Part shown: piece after piece, positions 1-8,500 of the stretch
Layout: each line of letters begins with the position of its first letter
Numbering within the stretch: the first letter of the stretch is position 1
Assembly (NCBI GenBank): GCA_023390555.1
Contig: JAEWCQ010000035.1
Location: 1 to 23,786, forward strand
DNA: 23,786 nt
Origin: Bacillota bacterium
GTDB lineage: Bacteria > Bacillota > Clostridia > Lachnospirales > Lachnospiraceae
Direction: 5' to 3'
Made by a program: the position numbers and the translations under genes
Notes under the pieces: generated by a model
Database searches by the model: none
Told to the model about the DNA's origin: nothing
The model's input: only the letters and a program-made list of their open reading frames with translations

Positions 1-108
1 TTCCTATTATAGAGCAGCGTATCGAAGCCTTCCCGACTTTCTGTGCCGCAATTCGTAGATTGTATTTCAGAAAAGCCTGCCTTACTTCTGCCTGATGGAA
101 TCCCTCTG
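1..108. other. Window edge, no supported gene
   Basis: This stretch lies downstream of the minus-strand arsC-like gene. One minus-strand frame stays open to the window edge, but it has no start codon, no ribosome binding site and no motif I recognise. I see no hairpin that would act as a terminator for arsC. Confidence 0.4.
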
Positions 109-453
109 TCACAAATACGTCTCCAGAATATCTTTCTTGCCAATCAGAACCTGCCTGCCGTCTATCATCAGCGGTCGTTTTACAAGCATTCCGTCGGTTG
201 CCAGAAGCCGAAGCTGCTCCTCTTCACTCATCTCGCTCAGCTTGTCCTTCAGCTGCATAGATTTATATAAAATACCGGAAGTGTTAAAAAATTTCTTCAA
301 CGGCATTCCGCTCTGTTTCCACCAGTCTCTTAATTCCTCATAAGTCGGATTCTCTTCTTTGATATTCCGTTCCTCATAAACAACTTTATGTCCATCCAGT
401 TCTTTTTTTGCCGCCTGACAGGTAGAACACTTTGGATAACACAATAGTACCAT
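109..453 (-). CDS. ArsC/Spx-family thioredoxin-fold protein
   Basis: Small cytoplasmic protein of the arsenate reductase (ArsC)/Spx superfamily, 114 residues from the chosen start, the usual family length. The N-terminus carries a CysSerThrCys redox motif (Cys9 and Cys12) after a short beta strand (VLLCYPKC). A conserved Arg-Pro pair (Arg93) sits near the C-terminus, where ArsC places an arsenate/thiol-binding arginine. I chose the ATG at 453 because GGAGG lies 8 nt upstream of it; an in-frame ATG at 468 has only a weak AGGAAA. No other arsenic genes (arsR, arsB, acr3) are in the window, so a genuine arsenate reductase is not implied. An Spx-like or general thiol-disulfide role is equally possible. 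The gene appears to be transcribed alone. Confidence 0.85.
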   Translation of the reverse strand: MVLLCYPKCSTCQAAKKELDGHKVVYEERNIKEENPTYEELRDWWKQSGMPLKKFFNTSGILYKSMQLKDKLSEMSEEEQLRLLATDGMLVKRPLMIDGRQVLIGKKDILETYL

Positions 454-501
454 TTCTATTTCCTCCATTTCATTTCCTATAACATCTTTTTTTCTGCAGT
501 C

Positions 502-507
502 ATTATA
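502..507 (-). promoter_or_regulatory. Extended -10 promoter of the arsC-like gene
   Basis: On the minus strand this reads TATAAT preceded by TG plus one base, an extended -10 element. No good -35 box stands 16-18 nt upstream, as is common for extended -10 promoters. It lies about 50 nt upstream of the chosen start. Confidence 0.5.
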
Positions 508-679
508 ACATACTTTTCTACTGCCATTCCAGTATCACCTGTAACAGTATTGAAATTTAACCTGTGGTTTATTTTTTTATCTGTTATTTAAGATTTACTC
601 AATGGTATCCGCCGCCCCAGTCTGCTAAACTGAAGATATAGGAAGGATCCTCCTAAAATCCAATTGGAAGGAGCTTATT

Positions 680-1735
680 ATGCCAATTCAAAATGTGATA
701 AAAGAAAGACGAAAAGAAATTGGGCTGACACAGGAGCAGGTTGCGAACTATCTGGGCGTCTCGACTCCTGCGGTAAATAAATGGGAGAACGGTGCCACGT
801 ACCCAGATATTGCATTGCTGGCCCCCCTTGCCCGCCTGCTGAACACCGACCTGAATACCCTGCTCTGTTTTGAGGAAGAACTGACGGATCAGGAGATTCG
901 CCTATTTACAAAAAAAATCATGGAAACAATCCATCAGGATGGTTTCGAAAGCGGATTGGAACTGGCTCAGAAAAAAATCGAACAATATCCGAACAGCGCG
1001 AAACTGATCCATACGACAGCCCTGCTGCTGGACGGTGCAATGATTATGCAGGGTATGCAGTACGCTGAAAAAGAACAGTATGAAGAACAGATTGACGCTC
1101 TCTATGAACGCGCCACCCGGTGTGACGACACGGATATCCGAAACGGCGCCACCTTTATGCTTGCCTCCAAACACATCAACAGAGAAAATTTTGATAAAGC
1201 ACAGGAACTGCTCGATTCGCTGCCCGAACGGAATGCTTTGGACAAACGGGTTTTACAGGCAAATCTCCTGTCTAAGAAGGGCGATACGGTGGAGGCGGAA
1301 AAAATACATGAGCGGATACTGCTCATGAGCATTACCGACATCTGGAATCACCTTCTTGCAATGATTGAAATGGAACTGGAACTGGGAAATACGGAAAATG
1401 CCTCCCTGCTTTCCACGATCTGCAGCAACAGCGCAGCACTTTTTCAACTGTCCGATTATTATCAGATTGTCCCGAAATTCCAGCTTGCCGCTGCGGCAGA
1501 GGATGCAGAGGAAAGTCTGCCACTCATAAAAGCTTTATTGGAATCAGCAAAAAAAACATGGAATGCTTCAGACTCAGTCTTATTCCGGCATATCCCCGAG
1601 AAATTTGGTTCCGAAAGCGGGAGTATTTCGATTCTGCCTGCACTTCTAAACGAAATTGAAACTAGTACGAAATATGGCTTTCTGCGTGATAATAAGAACT
1701 TTCAATCTTTACTCCAGCAATATCGAAATGGATAA
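680..1735 (+). CDS. XRE-family regulator with helical-repeat C-terminus
   Basis: Probable cytoplasmic DNA-binding regulator of 351 residues. Residues about 5-60 form an HTH of the Cro/C1 type: ERRKEIGLTQEQVANYLGVS, then PAVNKWENG, which is the recognition helix with the typical WENG turn. The remaining 290 residues are helix-rich with TPR-like spacing of Ala, Leu and Tyr, as in XRE regulators that sense a ligand or peptide through helical repeats. No enzymatic motif is visible. The start is supported by AAGGAG 7-8 nt upstream. The gene is monocistronic on the + strand and ends at the strong hairpin at 1788-1840, which it shares with the convergent marR operon. The regulated target is not evident. 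Confidence 0.85.
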   Translation: MPIQNVIKERRKEIGLTQEQVANYLGVSTPAVNKWENGATYPDIALLAPLARLLNTDLNTLLCFEEELTDQEIRLFTKKIMETIHQDGFESGLELAQKKIEQYPNSAKLIHTTALLLDGAMIMQGMQYAEKEQYEEQIDALYERATRCDDTDIRNGATFMLASKHINRENFDKAQELLDSLPERNALDKRVLQANLLSKKGDTVEAEKIHERILLMSITDIWNHLLAMIEMELELGNTENASLLSTICSNSAALFQLSDYYQIVPKFQLAAAAEDAEESLPLIKALLESAKKTWNASDSVLFRHIPEKFGSESGSISILPALLNEIETSTKYGFLRDNKNFQSLLQQYRNG

Positions 1736-1787
1736 AAGGTCATTTTTCCGGAACGATTCTGTCGTCACTGTTTGATTTTTACTGCAT

Positions 1788-1840
1788 AAAAGAGATGCTG
1801 CTTCATGACGAAACATCCGTCATGAAGCAGCATCTCTTTT
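1788..1840. terminator. Bidirectional terminator, 23-bp perfect stem
   Basis: The left arm 1788-1810 and right arm 1818-1840 are perfect reverse complements over 23 bp, with the 7-nt loop AAACATC. A T-run follows on the + strand and a matching T-run (AAAA at 1788-1791) on the - strand. It can therefore end both the XRE gene and the convergent ABC-marR operon. Confidence 0.9.
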
Positions 1841-1857
1841 TACGGTCATATAGGATT

Positions 1858-2313
1858 TTAACGTACTTCCTTCTTTTCATTTCCCACATAGGCTTCCAGT
1901 GTATCACACATTTTGTCCAGAACCCTGCAGAAGATTCCAACCTCTTCTTCTGAGATTCCCTGACAGACAATATCTTCAAACTGGTCAAAAACTTTTTGAA
2001 TTTCCTTTGCTTCTTCCAGTCCTTTTTCTGTCAGGCAAATCAGGAAAGAGCGTCTGCAATCCGGATTGTTTTCCCGTGTCAGAAGCCCCATCCCCTCCAG
2101 CTTATCCAGATTCCTGGACATGGTAGCTGCCTCAAACCGGCAATTATCTGCCAGTTCCTTCTGTGTGATATGATCCCGCTGTGAAAGACAGTATAAAATA
2201 TGGGCCTGTCCCTGCCCGGGTGTCAATCCAAAATCTGACAGCAGCGGGGAAAAAATCTGTTTTCTGGCTTTTTCTCCCCGGACCATCAATTCCCTTATGT
2301 TCTTCTTGGTCAT
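1858..2313 (-). CDS. MarR-family transcriptional regulator
   Basis: Winged-helix regulator of 151 residues, full family length. The region around residues 50-110 carries the expected pattern: ITQKELADNC, then AATMSRNLDKLEGMGLL (recognition helix) and a wing with two adjacent arginines (DCRRS). It is the last gene of the operon ABC1-ABC2-marR, 30 nt after the second transporter gene, with AAAGGAGG 6 nt before its ATG. MarR proteins beside multidrug exporters normally repress the operon and release DNA on binding a toxic ligand. The likely operator is the dyad at 5955-5987 in the operon promoter. This assignment is inference from position. Confidence 0.9.
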   Translation of the reverse strand: MTKKNIRELMVRGEKARKQIFSPLLSDFGLTPGQGQAHILYCLSQRDHITQKELADNCRFEAATMSRNLDKLEGMGLLTRENNPDCRRSFLICLTEKGLEEAKEIQKVFDQFEDIVCQGISEEEVGIFCRVLDKMCDTLEAYVGNEKKEVR

Positions 2314-2343
2314 AATTTCCTCCTTTCCCTGTGGCTTCGCCTG

Positions 2344-4200
2344 TTATTCTAATTCAAACTGTCCCGTGTGCAGCTGATAATATTTCCCCCGCTCAGAAAG
2401 AAGTTCCTGATGGTCTCCTCTTTCAATGATCTCTCCCTTTTCCAGAACCAGAATCGCATTGGAATTTCTGACCGTGGAAAGCCTGTGGGCAATAATGAAT
2501 ACCGTCCGGTTTTTCATCAGGGCATCCATGCCCTTTTCAATTAGTTTTTCTGTCCGCGTGTCAATGGAGCTCGTCGCTTCATCCATAACAAGAACCGGCG
2601 GCTGTGATATGGCAGCTCTGGCAATGGCAATCAACTGTCGCTGTCCCTGCGAGAGATTGCCCCCGTCACTTTCCAGTAAAGTCTCATAGCCATTTGGCAG
2701 ACGCCGGATAAAAGAATCTGCATTTGCGATTCGTGCGGCTTCCAGTATATCTTCCATCGTTGCATTCAGACGTCCGTACCGGATGTTATCGGCAATCGTT
2801 CCGGTAAAGAGGTGAGTGTCCTGAATAACAAGGGAAATGGAACGGCGCAGATCATCTTTTTTAATATCCCGGATATCAATGCCATCATAGGTAATGCTCC
2901 CCCCGTCCAGCTCATAGAAACGATTGATCAGGTTGATGATCGTGGTTTTTCCGGCACCGGTTGATCCCACAAATGCTATTTTCTGGCCCGGTTTGGCAAA
3001 CAGACTGATTCCGTTTAAGATGGTTTTCTCCCTGTTGTAGCCAAATACCACATCGTGAAAACGAACATCTCCCTTTAGCGGAACCAAATGGCATCCGCCG
3101 GATGCGTCCGGCACCTTCCATGCAAAGCTTCCGGTGTAGGAATCGGCTTCCTCCAGGGTTCCATCCGCTTTTTCTGTGATACGGCTCAAGGTCACCGTGC
3201 CTTCATCCAGTTCCGGTTCCTGTTCCATCCTGTCAAAAATCCGTTCCGCACTGGCAAGTGCCACCATAAGAAAATTAATCTGCATGGTAAACTGATTCAT
3301 CGGCATGGCACTTTGACGTACATAAACAAGATAAGAGGCGAGCGTGCCGAGGTTAATCAGTCCGGACAGTGCAAATAGCCCTCCGACACAGGCAGAGATG
3401 GCATAATTGACATAGGAAAGAGAAACGATGGTGGGGACGGTAATACCGGTGTAAGTAGTCGCCTTGGTAGAAGAAACCCGTAATTTCTCATTCAGTGCAC
3501 AGAATTGTTCGAAGTCCTGTTTCTCATGGCGGAATATCTTCTCTACTTTCTGGCCCTCTACCATTTCTTCCACAAATCCATTCATATTACCAAGATTCTT
3601 CTGCTGCTCCGTAAAGTACTTCTTGCTCAGCCTGCTATTATGCCGGATATAGAGCAACATGACGACAAGGAAGAATACAACGATCAGCGAGAGCTGGACA
3701 TCCAGTAAAATCAGCATGACAACGGTTCCCACGGACGTAATAAAGCTTTGGATCAGCAGCGTAAAGCTGTTATTGAATGCCTCGGAAATCGTATCCACAT
3801 CGTTGGTGAAATTGCTCATCAGCTCTCCGTGCGTATTGCTGTCAAAGTGTTTCAGCGGGAGTTTCTGCGTGTGTCGAAAAAGATCCATACGAATCTCACC
3901 TACGATTTTCTGGGAAACGTGAACCATCATGCGGTTATAAAACAGGCAGGACAATGCCCCGGCCAGATAAATGAGTCCCATGAGAAAAATCATCCGGATG
4001 AGTCCCGGTATGTTTCCCGGCATAATATAGTTATCGATTGCCGGCTTTAAGAGATATGTGCCTATGATACCGGAAAACGCACTGATACATACAAAAATTG
4101 TGATGAGCAGCATGAAAATCTTGTAATGGCCGATGTAATGCAAAAGGTGCCCAAGCGTCTTTTTTGTGTCTTTTGGTTTTGCAAATCCTACGCGTCTCAT
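2344..4200 (-). CDS. ABC exporter subunit with intact catalytic site (TM288-like)
   Basis: Half-transporter of 618 residues: an N-terminal six-helix membrane domain (about 20-320), a linker longer than usual (about 330-380), and an ATPase domain. Walker A is GSTGAGKT (412-419), Walker B is VLVMDE with the catalytic Glu541, and the switch histidine is His572 (IIAHRL). The signature is LSQGQ (516-520) rather than LSGGQ. It overlaps the upstream partner by ATGA, so the two are translationally coupled and almost certainly form a heterodimer. In such pairs (TM287/288, BmrCD, LmrCD) the changed signature faces the degenerate ATP site of the partner. Likely a drug or lipid exporter in the cytoplasmic membrane; the substrate cannot be read from sequence. 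Confidence 0.93.
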   Translation of the reverse strand: MRRVGFAKPKDTKKTLGHLLHYIGHYKIFMLLITIFVCISAFSGIIGTYLLKPAIDNYIMPGNIPGLIRMIFLMGLIYLAGALSCLFYNRMMVHVSQKIVGEIRMDLFRHTQKLPLKHFDSNTHGELMSNFTNDVDTISEAFNNSFTLLIQSFITSVGTVVMLILLDVQLSLIVVFFLVVMLLYIRHNSRLSKKYFTEQQKNLGNMNGFVEEMVEGQKVEKIFRHEKQDFEQFCALNEKLRVSSTKATTYTGITVPTIVSLSYVNYAISACVGGLFALSGLINLGTLASYLVYVRQSAMPMNQFTMQINFLMVALASAERIFDRMEQEPELDEGTVTLSRITEKADGTLEEADSYTGSFAWKVPDASGGCHLVPLKGDVRFHDVVFGYNREKTILNGISLFAKPGQKIAFVGSTGAGKTTIINLINRFYELDGGSITYDGIDIRDIKKDDLRRSISLVIQDTHLFTGTIADNIRYGRLNATMEDILEAARIANADSFIRRLPNGYETLLESDGGNLSQGQRQLIAIARAAISQPPVLVMDEATSSIDTRTEKLIEKGMDALMKNRTVFIIAHRLSTVRNSNAILVLEKGEIIERGDHQELLSERGKYYQLHTGQFELE

Positions 4201-5927
4201 AATGCCTGATGCTCTCCTTTCTGCTGGGAATCGTAAATATCCTGATAGATTTCATTGCCGGCCAGCAGCTGTTCATGGGTACCCATGGCATTTACTTTTC
4301 CGTCATCTAAAATAATGATCTGGTCAGCATGCATGATGGAGGTGATCCTCTGGCTGATGATAATTTTCGTCATGGCTGGAAGTGCCTTTTCAAGAGCATC
4401 CTTGATTTTTGCTTCGGTTGCAGTATCCAGCGCACTGGTAGAATCATCGAGAATCAGGACTTTCGGTGCCCTCAAGATTGCTCTTGCAATGCAAAGACGC
4501 TGTTTCTGCCCTCCGGAAACGTTGACTCCGCCCTGGCCAAGTTCTGTATCCAAGCCATGCTCGAGTCGGTCAAGAAATTCATCTACGCAGGCAATGCGGC
4601 ATGCTTCCTGAATTTCTTCATCGGTAGCATCCTCTTTTCCCCAGTAGAGATTCTCTTTTACCGTACCGGAAAAAAGTGTGTTTTTCTGGAGCACCATAGC
4701 AATGGAATCCCGTAATTGCGCCTGCGTGTATTCATAGATGGGATGACCGTCGATGTAGATGCTGCCGGAAGTCGCCTCGTAAAGTCTTGGTATCAGCTGT
4801 ACCAGGGTACTTTTGGCCGCACCGGTCTGCCCGAGGATTCCCACAGTCTGGCCGGGTTCAATTCGAAAGGAAATATCAGACAGTACATATTCCCTGGCTG
4901 TTTCCCGATATTTAAATGAAACATGATCAAACCGGATGGCACCTTCTGTAATCTTAAGATTGGAAGCTCTGTCATCGTTAATGACCGGCTCCTCATCCAG
5001 AACTTCCGAGATTCTTTTCCAGGAAGTGAGGGAGCGGGTGAAGAGAAGGAATACATTGGAGAACATCATAAGAGAGTTCAGAACCTGAAGTACATAGCTT
5101 AAGAAGCTGGTAAGTGCACCGACCTTCATATTTCCGATGATGACCATATTTCCCCCGAACCAGAGGATACTTAATATGGTCCCATACATGACAAACTGCA
5201 TGGCCGGCATATTTAAAGCTGCCAGAGAAAAAGAACGCTCTGAGGAGTTCTGCAGATTGGTATTGACTTCCTCAAATTTCTCTGTTTCGTAATTGCCCCG
5301 GACATAGGCTTTTACTACCCGGATCGCAATCAGATTCTCCTGAATGATCCGGTTTACCATATCCATGGAATTCTGCATTTTGGCGTACAGCGGCCTTACA
5401 TGCTTTATGATAAAAAACAGGATAACGGCCAGTGTTGGGGCGGCAATGAAAAAGACCACCGCCAGCCTGGCATTGAGACGGAAAGAAACAATCATGGCTG
5501 TCAGCATCATGACCGGAGAACGGAATCCCGGTCTCATTCCGTTGGATATGGAGTTTTGGATGGTAGTAATGTCACTGGTAAGTCTGGTGACAAGAGAGGG
5601 GGTACTGAAATGATCTGTATTTGCAAAAGAATAGGTTTGCATTTTCTGAAATTCTGCCATACGGATCTGCGCACCGATCCCGTTGCCGCACAGGGCAGTG
5701 AAGCGTGCACACGCATGACCAAGGACAAGGGAGATTGCGGCAAAGATTACCATTTGAACGCCCTTCATCAGAATATAACGCCTGTCTCCGGTAGCCACTC
5801 CCACATCGATGATATCGGCCATGATCAGCGGGATAATCAGTTCAAAGATCGTTTCGGCTTCAATACAGATCACTGCCAGTATAAATTCTTTTTGGTATTT
5901 TTTTGCGTAACGCAGCAGGTTTTTCAT
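4197..5927 (-). CDS. ABC exporter subunit with degenerate ATP site (TM287-like)
   Basis: Half-transporter of 576 residues from the chosen start: six membrane helices (about 10-300) then an ATPase domain. The ATP site is clearly degenerate. Walker B ends LILDD, so the catalytic glutamate is Asp495. The switch histidine is replaced by Gln526 (IISQRI). Walker A reads GQTGAAKS, with alanine where the second conserved glycine should stand. The signature VSGGQ is intact and completes the good site of the partner encoded at 2344-4200. The start at 5927 is chosen because GGAGG lies 6 nt upstream; the in-frame ATG at 5942 has no site. First gene of the operon, preceded by a consensus promoter and a large dyad. 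Confidence 0.92.
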   Translation of the reverse strand: MKNLLRYAKKYQKEFILAVICIEAETIFELIIPLIMADIIDVGVATGDRRYILMKGVQMVIFAAISLVLGHACARFTALCGNGIGAQIRMAEFQKMQTYSFANTDHFSTPSLVTRLTSDITTIQNSISNGMRPGFRSPVMMLTAMIVSFRLNARLAVVFFIAAPTLAVILFFIIKHVRPLYAKMQNSMDMVNRIIQENLIAIRVVKAYVRGNYETEKFEEVNTNLQNSSERSFSLAALNMPAMQFVMYGTILSILWFGGNMVIIGNMKVGALTSFLSYVLQVLNSLMMFSNVFLLFTRSLTSWKRISEVLDEEPVINDDRASNLKITEGAIRFDHVSFKYRETAREYVLSDISFRIEPGQTVGILGQTGAAKSTLVQLIPRLYEATSGSIYIDGHPIYEYTQAQLRDSIAMVLQKNTLFSGTVKENLYWGKEDATDEEIQEACRIACVDEFLDRLEHGLDTELGQGGVNVSGGQKQRLCIARAILRAPKVLILDDSTSALDTATEAKIKDALEKALPAMTKIIISQRITSIMHADQIIILDDGKVNAMGTHEQLLAGNEIYQDIYDSQQKGEHQAL

Positions 5928-5954
5928 AGTTAGCCTCCACATCTGTTATTATAT

Positions 5955-5987
5955 TAGTTGCACGTGCAATTGTTGCACAATCAACTA
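5955..5987. promoter_or_regulatory. Two-layer dyad operator of the ABC-marR operon
   Basis: An inverted repeat centred on 5971, with outer arms TAGTTG (5955-5960) and CAACTA (5982-5987) and inner arms GTGCAA (5964-5969) and TTGCAC (5973-5978). A second perfect palindrome, TTGCACGTGCAA, overlaps at 5958-5969. It lies just downstream of the -10 box, over the expected transcription start, which suits a repressor. The MarR protein encoded at the end of the operon is the obvious candidate. Confidence 0.7.
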
Positions 5988-6014
5988 TTATAATCTCAAA
6001 TGGGAATTTGTCAA
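5987..6014 (-). promoter_or_regulatory. Consensus sigma-A promoter of the ABC-marR operon
   Basis: The minus strand carries a perfect TTGACA (6009-6014) and a perfect TATAAT (5987-5992) separated by 16 nt. The -35 box contains the TGA stop codon of the upstream ridA-like gene. The dyad operator begins at the -10 edge. Confidence 0.85.
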
Positions 6015-6385
6015 GAATTTTTCATTTTATATGCGATTGCATCCATCTGCATGTGAAGCCCCTCCGGGCCTCCTATGTGCGCAAACTCCGTCTGGATTGT
6101 TTTTCGGGCCGGGTATGTACCCTGAAAGCGCTGATGAAACACCTTTTCCATCACAGGAATATTCCAGGCATCCTTCAAAAGGACGTCGATTTTCACGACA
6201 GCCTGTAAGGTCAGATCCAACATTGCAAGGCGCCTTTCCATATCATCCAGTGCACCGTTCACCTGTTCTTCCACCGATCCGCCTACGTTTCCTACACAAA
6301 AATTAAGAAACACATAATCTCCGGCTTCTACGATTCCGGAATAGGCATATTCCTCGTTCACATCAGATCGTTTGATATTACTCAT
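6011..6385 (-). CDS. RidA (YjgF/UK114)-family protein
   Basis: Small trimeric-type cytoplasmic protein of 124 residues. RidA enzymes hydrolyse reactive enamine/imine intermediates made by PLP enzymes; many paralogues have other or unknown roles. The family C-terminal block is visible: YPARKT (with the key arginine, Arg94) and MQMDAIA. In canonical RidA this tail reads with an acidic residue where Gln113 stands here, so deaminase activity is uncertain and a divergent Rid subgroup is more likely. AAGGAGG lies 12 nt before the ATG, a rather long spacing. Its stop codon forms part of the -35 box of the ABC operon. A terminator separates it from the WYL gene upstream, so it needs its own promoter, which I could not identify. 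Confidence 0.85.
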   Translation of the reverse strand: MSNIKRSDVNEEYAYSGIVEAGDYVFLNFCVGNVGGSVEEQVNGALDDMERRLAMLDLTLQAVVKIDVLLKDAWNIPVMEKVFHQRFQGTYPARKTIQTEFAHIGGPEGLHMQMDAIAYKMKNS

Positions 6386-6429
6386 AAAATTTTGTTCCTC
6401 CTTTTTGGATTTCTAAAAGTCGCATTCAT
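6382..6429 (-). CDS. Possible 15-residue leader peptide coupled to ridA-like gene
   Basis: A tiny frame, MNATFRNPKRRNKIL, whose TGA overlaps the ridA-like ATG as ATGA. GGGGG lies about 6 nt upstream of its own ATG. The AAGGAGG assigned to the ridA-like gene sits inside this frame. It could mediate translational coupling or be chance; basic composition and short length give no further support. Confidence 0.22.
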   Translation of the reverse strand: MNATFRNPKRRNKIL

Positions 6430-6466
6430 AGAATCCCCCTCAGATCGACTACCTCCTATAAAATAA

Positions 6467-6497
6467 CAAAAAAAGTATGACACCTGTATGTCATACT
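6467..6497 (-). terminator. Rho-independent terminator after the TetR-acyltransferase-WYL operon
   Basis: On the minus strand a 9-bp perfect stem (AGTATGACA at 6489-6497 against TGTCATACT at 6474-6482) with a 6-nt loop is followed by a run of seven to eight T. The WYL-gene stop codon (6491-6493) lies inside the stem. Confidence 0.88.
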
Positions 6498-7411
6498 CCC
6501 TCATATTGTTTTAATATGTTTCTGCAGCTCGACTGGATTCGCTCGATCAGCTCCGGCGGTTCCAGAACTTTTGCATCATCCGAAAATGCCAGCACGGTTC
6601 CATACCAGAAATGTTCCTCCGCAGGCACTTTGAAATCATAAAGAAACTCTTCATTTAAATATTCTTCTATTACGCTTCCATTCAGGTATTCCTCACACTT
6701 TGACCGAATGCTCTTACTGCATAATAATTTTACATGGATACACTCCTGCTTATGCGAAGACTGCTCCCATTGTCTTTTGGCTTCTGCAACACTGTGTATC
6801 CGGCTGTTCTTCTGTTCTGTAATCGATATGTCCTTCATTCTGACAAACTTGAATATCCGGTAATCCTCATACTTTTGGTAGTAACATAGTAAATACCAGC
6901 CGTACCACTTATACATTGTGGCCACCGGTTCAACCTCATGTTCTTTCTCCTCGTTTTTGGCATTTGTATAGGAAAACGGCACCTTCTGACGCCTGTTGAC
7001 TGCCTGCTGCAGAAGAATTAATTTTTTATTCGTATTTGTGTTTTCTTTCAGCGTATCAAGATCCAATACCATTTCCATATTACAACCCGGTGAGATAGCC
7101 TGCATTTTTTCCAAGGTATCATTTAACTCTTTCTGATCAAATGCGGACCGTAATCCCTTTCATGCGGTAATGAAATACGAATAATCATTCTCATTTACCA
7201 ATTGTCGATCCAACTGAAAGGATTCTAGGAGCTCATATCCTCCTTCCGGCCCATAGACCGTCATGACCGGAATACCGGCCAGAGACAGCGTATTAATATC
7301 CCGCATGATCGTTCTGGTCGACACCTCAAGGCGAGCAGAAAGCGCCTGTGCTGTCACTCTTTTGTGATTTAATAAGTAATTGGTAATTCCAAGCAATCGT
7401 TCGATTTTCAT
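6491..7411 (-). pseudogene. WYL-domain regulator interrupted by one in-frame TGA
   Basis: Two pieces in the same reading frame make one YafY-type regulator of about 306 codons. The first (7411 to 7163) has the N-terminal HTH: ALSARLEVSTRTIMRDINTL followed by a wing with GPEGGYEL. After ENDYSYFITA comes TGA (7162-7160), then the frame continues without shift (KGLRSAFDQKELNDTLEKM) into the WYL ligand-binding domain, with the WYL signature in YGWYLLCYY. A leucine is common at this position in relatives (ITALKGL) and TTA to TGA is one base change, so a nonsense mutation is the simplest reading. The start at 7411 is one base after the acyltransferase stop. The first piece could still make a DNA-binding fragment, and a TTG at 7114 might reinitiate. 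Confidence 0.8.
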
Positions 7412-7412
7412 G

Positions 7413-8486
7413 TTACGCTTTGACCTGCCTTTTCTTGATCCCAAATAAAAAACGTGTAACCCCGATTCTTCTGCAAATCTCGTACATAAAAATGGTCAGT
7501 ACAAACGATATTCCCACAATCAAAACATATTGCAGCAAGGCTCCATGCAGATGGCGGACAATCAAATATCCCACAATTACGACGATTGTCTGATGAAATA
7601 GATAAATGGGAAATGCCGCCGTTGCAAAGTACCTTGTAAATGCATGCTCATGCGCAAGATAATGTTTCCCCAGTCCAAGAATCGCCAATATACCAATCCA
7701 GCCTAAAATCCTCTGTCCCGTATCCCAAATCAGGCCACCGGAACTATGTACTTCATAAAACACGCAGCCTGCAGCCGTGAAAACGATCCATATGATTCCA
7801 AGCGGTATTCTGTATTTCTCCAGCCTATCCTGTACCTCCTCGATACTCAGCACGAAATACCCCAGCAGAAAGCAGGATGCATACTCTCCGATACTCTTTC
7901 CGCCGATTGCAAGTATGGGGGTACAGATCAGAATAATCAGAAACATCGGAAGTATCTTTCCCATCGTAAGCGATGCTCCATCAATCTTCTTCTCCCGATT
8001 CCGGTACCAGATCAGCAGCGGCAAAGATGCAATCGATATCAGAAACAGATACAACAGGAACCAGGTGTGGGCCGGCGTAAAATGCCCGTCATACCCGCTC
8101 CAGTCTGTCAGTGTAAAATAGATGGAAAGATGCTCGAAATAGTTCCCCGTATAGTTATAAAAAAAGCGGTCTGCCAGATACGTCTGTACCGGTATTAAAA
8201 ACAGGATTGCCGATACCAGCGGAACAAACAGTTTGAGAAACCGCTCTTTTACATATTCTTTGGTGCTTCTCCTCTTGAGTGCATATACCGTTGACATACC
8301 TGACAATACAAATAATAGCGACATCCACCACGGATGGACACAAACAATGAACAGGGACGCCCATATACTGTTCTGACTGTGTATATACCAGCTTTCTCCA
8401 AAATTATTGAATATCATGGCAGAATGAAATGGAAACAATAGCAGAATACATAAGATACGGATATTATCAATATAATATTTTCTCAT
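7413..8486 (-). CDS. Acyltransferase-3 family membrane protein
   Basis: Integral membrane protein of 357 residues with about ten hydrophobic segments, fitting the acyltransferase-3 (OafA/NodX/YrrM) family that O-acylates cell-surface sugars or other extracytoplasmic acceptors. The N-terminus has the family pattern: YYIDNIRIL in the first helix and a conserved histidine in FPFHSAMIF. The C-terminal helix FPIYLFHQTIVVI is also typical. AGGAG stands 7 nt before the ATG. It lies 14 nt after the TetR gene and its stop nearly abuts the WYL gene, so the three form an operon in which both regulators flank one enzyme. The acceptor is unknown. Confidence 0.85.
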   Translation of the reverse strand: MRKYYIDNIRILCILLLFPFHSAMIFNNFGESWYIHSQNSIWASLFIVCVHPWWMSLLFVLSGMSTVYALKRRSTKEYVKERFLKLFVPLVSAILFLIPVQTYLADRFFYNYTGNYFEHLSIYFTLTDWSGYDGHFTPAHTWFLLYLFLISIASLPLLIWYRNREKKIDGASLTMGKILPMFLIILICTPILAIGGKSIGEYASCFLLGYFVLSIEEVQDRLEKYRIPLGIIWIVFTAAGCVFYEVHSSGGLIWDTGQRILGWIGILAILGLGKHYLAHEHAFTRYFATAAFPIYLFHQTIVVIVGYLIVRHLHGALLQYVLIVGISFVLTIFMYEICRRIGVTRFLFGIKKRQVKA

Positions 8487-8500
8487 CGTTTTTCTCCTAA

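Noticed and set aside
5400..5933. 177-residue plus-strand frame opposite the first ABC gene
   Set aside because: Shadow of the exporter gene; sequence is rich in His, Asp and Gln with no domain.
7777..8198. Long plus-strand frames opposite the acyltransferase gene
   Set aside because: They mirror a well-supported membrane protein gene and show no motif or ribosome binding site.
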